Below, piece by piece: positions 62,431 through 64,000 of a DNA stretch of 64,000 nucleotides; the stretch's first letter is position 1, and every line of letters starts with the position of its first letter. Position numbers and translations under genes: made by a program. The stretch lies in the NCBI GenBank assembly GCA_036924085.1, contig JAVGWX010000002.1:85120704-85184703 (forward strand), in the 5' to 3' direction. This DNA comes from Ariolimax columbianus. Its lineage: Eukaryota > Mollusca > Gastropoda > Stylommatophora > Arionidae. The notes under the pieces were generated by a model. The model searched no databases. It saw only the letters and a program-made list of their open reading frames with translations, and was not told the DNA's origin.

Positions 62431-64000
62431 GAATAAACTTATGATCTGCTATTTTTTTTCAAATCGCTTTCTACTCAATTTTGATTTTAGAAACATTGGA
62501 TTTTCTGGTCAGTAAAATTAATTGAAAAGCAGTGGAAATGCTTTTAACTTATACACATAATTAGTGCGTTACAATTGCAATACATTTCAAAGTGCTGAAA
62601 ATTGTCTGAACTTATGATATGCTATTTTTTTACAAATCGCTCTCTACTCAATTTTGATTTTAGAAACATTGGTTTTTCTTGTCAGTAAAATTACTTGAAA
62701 GTCAGTGGAAATGCTTTTAACTTATCCACATAATTAGTGCGTTACAATTGCAATACATTTCAAAGTGCTGAACATTGTCTTAGTTTATGATCGGCAATTT
62801 TTTTTCAAATCGCCTTCTACTCAATTTTAGATTTTAGAAACATTGCTTTTTCTTGTTAGTAAAATTACTTGAAAGTCAGTGGAAATGCATTTACCTTATC
62901 CACATAATTAGTGCGTTAAAATTGCAATACATTTCAAAGTGCTGAAAATTGTCTGAACTTATGATATGCTATTTTTTTAAAAATCGCTTTCTACTCAATT
63001 TTGATTTTAGAAACATTGGTTTTTCTTGTCAGTAAAATTACTTGAAAGTCAGTGGAAATGCTTTTAACTTATCCACATAATTAGTGCGTTAAAATTGCAA
63101 TACATTTCAAAGTGCTGAAAATTGTTTAAACTTATAATATGCTATTTTTTTTCAAATCGCCTTCTACTCAGTTTTTTATTTAAGAAACATTGGTTTTTCT
63201 TGTTAGTAAAATTAGTTGAAAGTCAGTGGAAATGCTTTTAACTTATCCACATAATTAGTGCGTTAAAATTGCAATACATTTCAAAGTGCTGAAAATTGTT
63301 CAAACTTATAATATGCAATTTTTTTTCAAATCGCCTTTAATTTTGATTTTAGAAACATTGGTTTTTTTTGTAAGTAAAACTACTTGAAAGTGAGCGGAAA
63401 TGCTTTTAACTTATCCACATAATTAGTGCGTTACAATTGCAATACATTTCAAAGTGCTGAATATTGTCTTAGTTTATGATTTGCAATTTTTTTTCAAATC
63501 GCCTTCTACTCAATTTTGATTTTAGAAACATTGGTTTTTCTTGTTAGTAAAATAATTGAAAGTCAGTGGAAATGCTTTTAACTTATCCACATAATTAGTA
63601 CGTTAAAATTGCAATACATTTCAAAGTGCTGAAAATTGTTCAAACTTATAATATGCAATTTTTTTTCAAATTGCCTTTAATTTTGATTTTAAAAACATTG
63701 GTTTTTCTTGTAAGTTAAACTACTTGAAAGTGAGCGGAAATACTTTTAACTTATCCACATAATTAGTGCGTTACAATTGCAATACATTTCAAAGTGCTGA
63801 ACATTGTCTTAGTTTATGATCGGCAATTTTTTTTCAAATCGCTTTCTACTCAATTTTGATTTTAGAAACATTGGATTTTCTGGTCAGTAAAATAACTTGA
63901 AAGTCAGTGGAAATGCTTTTAACTTATCCACATAATTAGTGCGTTAAAATTGCAATACATTTCAAAGTGCTAAAAATTGTTCAAACTTATAATATGCAAT
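62431..64000 (+). repeat. 9-mer HOR running into the right copy of the 29428-bp offset repeat
   Basis: B' (62431) and A with GCTCTCTAC are followed from D at 62777 by the series found at 33349-34573, including CTCAGTTTTTTATTTAAG, AAAATAACTTG and GTGCTAAAAATT. The window stops 22 bases into a C monomer that begins at 63979, the counterpart of 34551. Confidence 0.88.

Larger units (their letters stand above)
1..64000 (+). repeat. Tandem satellite array, 168/173-bp monomer, whole window
   Basis: The whole window is a head-to-tail array of one AT-rich monomer family. Monomer starts can be followed without a gap, for example at 1, 174, 347, 520, 689, 863, 1030, 1203, 1371 and 1544, and in phase to the last, truncated monomer at 63979. 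Two main lengths occur: 173 bp, and 168 bp where GCTTTCTACTCAA becomes GCCTTCAA. The first monomer has 47 G/C of 173 (27%). No monomer is inverted and no foreign sequence interrupts the array. In the first monomer, stop codons occur in all three forward frames (starting at 4, 80 and 12) and their complements in all three reverse frames, so no protein is encoded. Length, AT-richness and layered higher-order structure suggest eukaryotic centromeric or pericentromeric heterochromatin. That role is inferred; the repeat structure is seen directly. The family is not one I recognise. Confidence 0.97.

Noticed and set aside
1..64000. Protein-coding genes or long open reading frames
   Set aside because: Each monomer has stop codons in all three forward frames and their complements in all three reverse frames, and monomer lengths of 173 shift the frame, so no frame stays open much beyond a monomer. 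No coding signature is seen.
1..64000. Bacterial replication origin or DnaA-titration locus based on TTATCCACA
   Set aside because: The match is perfect, but it comes with the whole monomer, all in one orientation, with no DnaA-trio, AT-rich unwinding element or neighbouring replication genes. A 64-kb satellite of this kind points to a eukaryote.
1..64000. CRISPR array
   Set aside because: The repeat is regular but there are no unique spacers between short identical repeats; the entire 168-173 bp unit is repeated.
1..64000. Human or primate alpha satellite (171 bp)
   Set aside because: Length and AT content are similar, but the monomer lacks the sequence features I know for alpha satellite, and I find no CENP-B box.
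1..64000. Transposon or LTR with tandem repeats
   Set aside because: No terminal repeats, target-site duplications, integrase or transposase sequence interrupts the array.
1..64000. tRNA, rRNA or other structured RNA genes
   Set aside because: No conserved tRNA A/B box pairs, cloverleaf, 5S or snRNA motifs are seen in the monomer; GC is too low and the repeated unit explains every base.

Overview
The window is one uninterrupted block of tandem satellite DNA. It runs head to tail in a single orientation from base 1 to base 64000. I see no gene, RNA gene, transposon, CRISPR array or unique-sequence island. The monomer is 173 bp or, with a 5-bp internal deletion, 168 bp. It is AT-rich (47 G/C in the first 173-bp monomer, 27% GC). 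By length there are about 373 monomers. Every monomer has stop codons in all six frames. The scale, the nucleosome-sized unit and the nested higher-order repeats (HORs) point to eukaryotic constitutive heterochromatin, most likely a centromere or pericentromere. I do not recognise the satellite family and cannot name the species; it is not human alpha satellite.

Monomers fall into recurring classes, named here by their first bases. A (GTCTGAAC, 173 bp) and C (GTTCAAAC/GTTTAAAC/GTTAAAAC, mostly 168 bp) often alternate as a 341-bp dimer. B (GAATAAA or GACTAAA, usually with GGATTTTCTGG) and D (GTCTTAG) are 173 bp. E (GTACAAAC, with AATTTCGATTT) is about 168 bp.

Layout: (1) 1-8903: a 9-mer block, then three near-identical copies of a 2051-bp 12-mer, then a transition. 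(2) 8904-14540: E-containing short HORs, with an 850-bp 5-mer and an 856-bp 5-mer each partly duplicated. (3) 14541-23751: two copies of a 4606-bp, 27-monomer HOR built of 10+10+7 monomers. (4) 23752-33348: a mosaic holding a 687-bp 4-mer nested in a 1720-bp 10-mer. (5) 33349-64000: a shuffled HOR domain built from a 1379-bp 8-mer and a 1548-bp 9-mer, with deletion derivatives of 6, 7 and 8 monomers, a tandem 2241-bp 13-mer and a 2581-bp 15-mer mosaic. The window ends in a segment that repeats 33349-34573 at an offset of exactly 29428 bp, so zone 5 may itself be one copy of a much larger period.

The pattern is what repeated unequal crossing-over or gene conversion gives: losses and gains are mostly whole monomers, plus a few in-register chimeric monomers at junctions. 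The most constant part of the monomer is the stretch around TTATCCACATAA, a TTAT-N4-ATAA dyad. It contains a perfect match to the bacterial DnaA box. In a eukaryotic satellite that match is probably coincidence, but the conserved dyad is a candidate protein-binding site. All coordinates and copy comparisons were made by eye.
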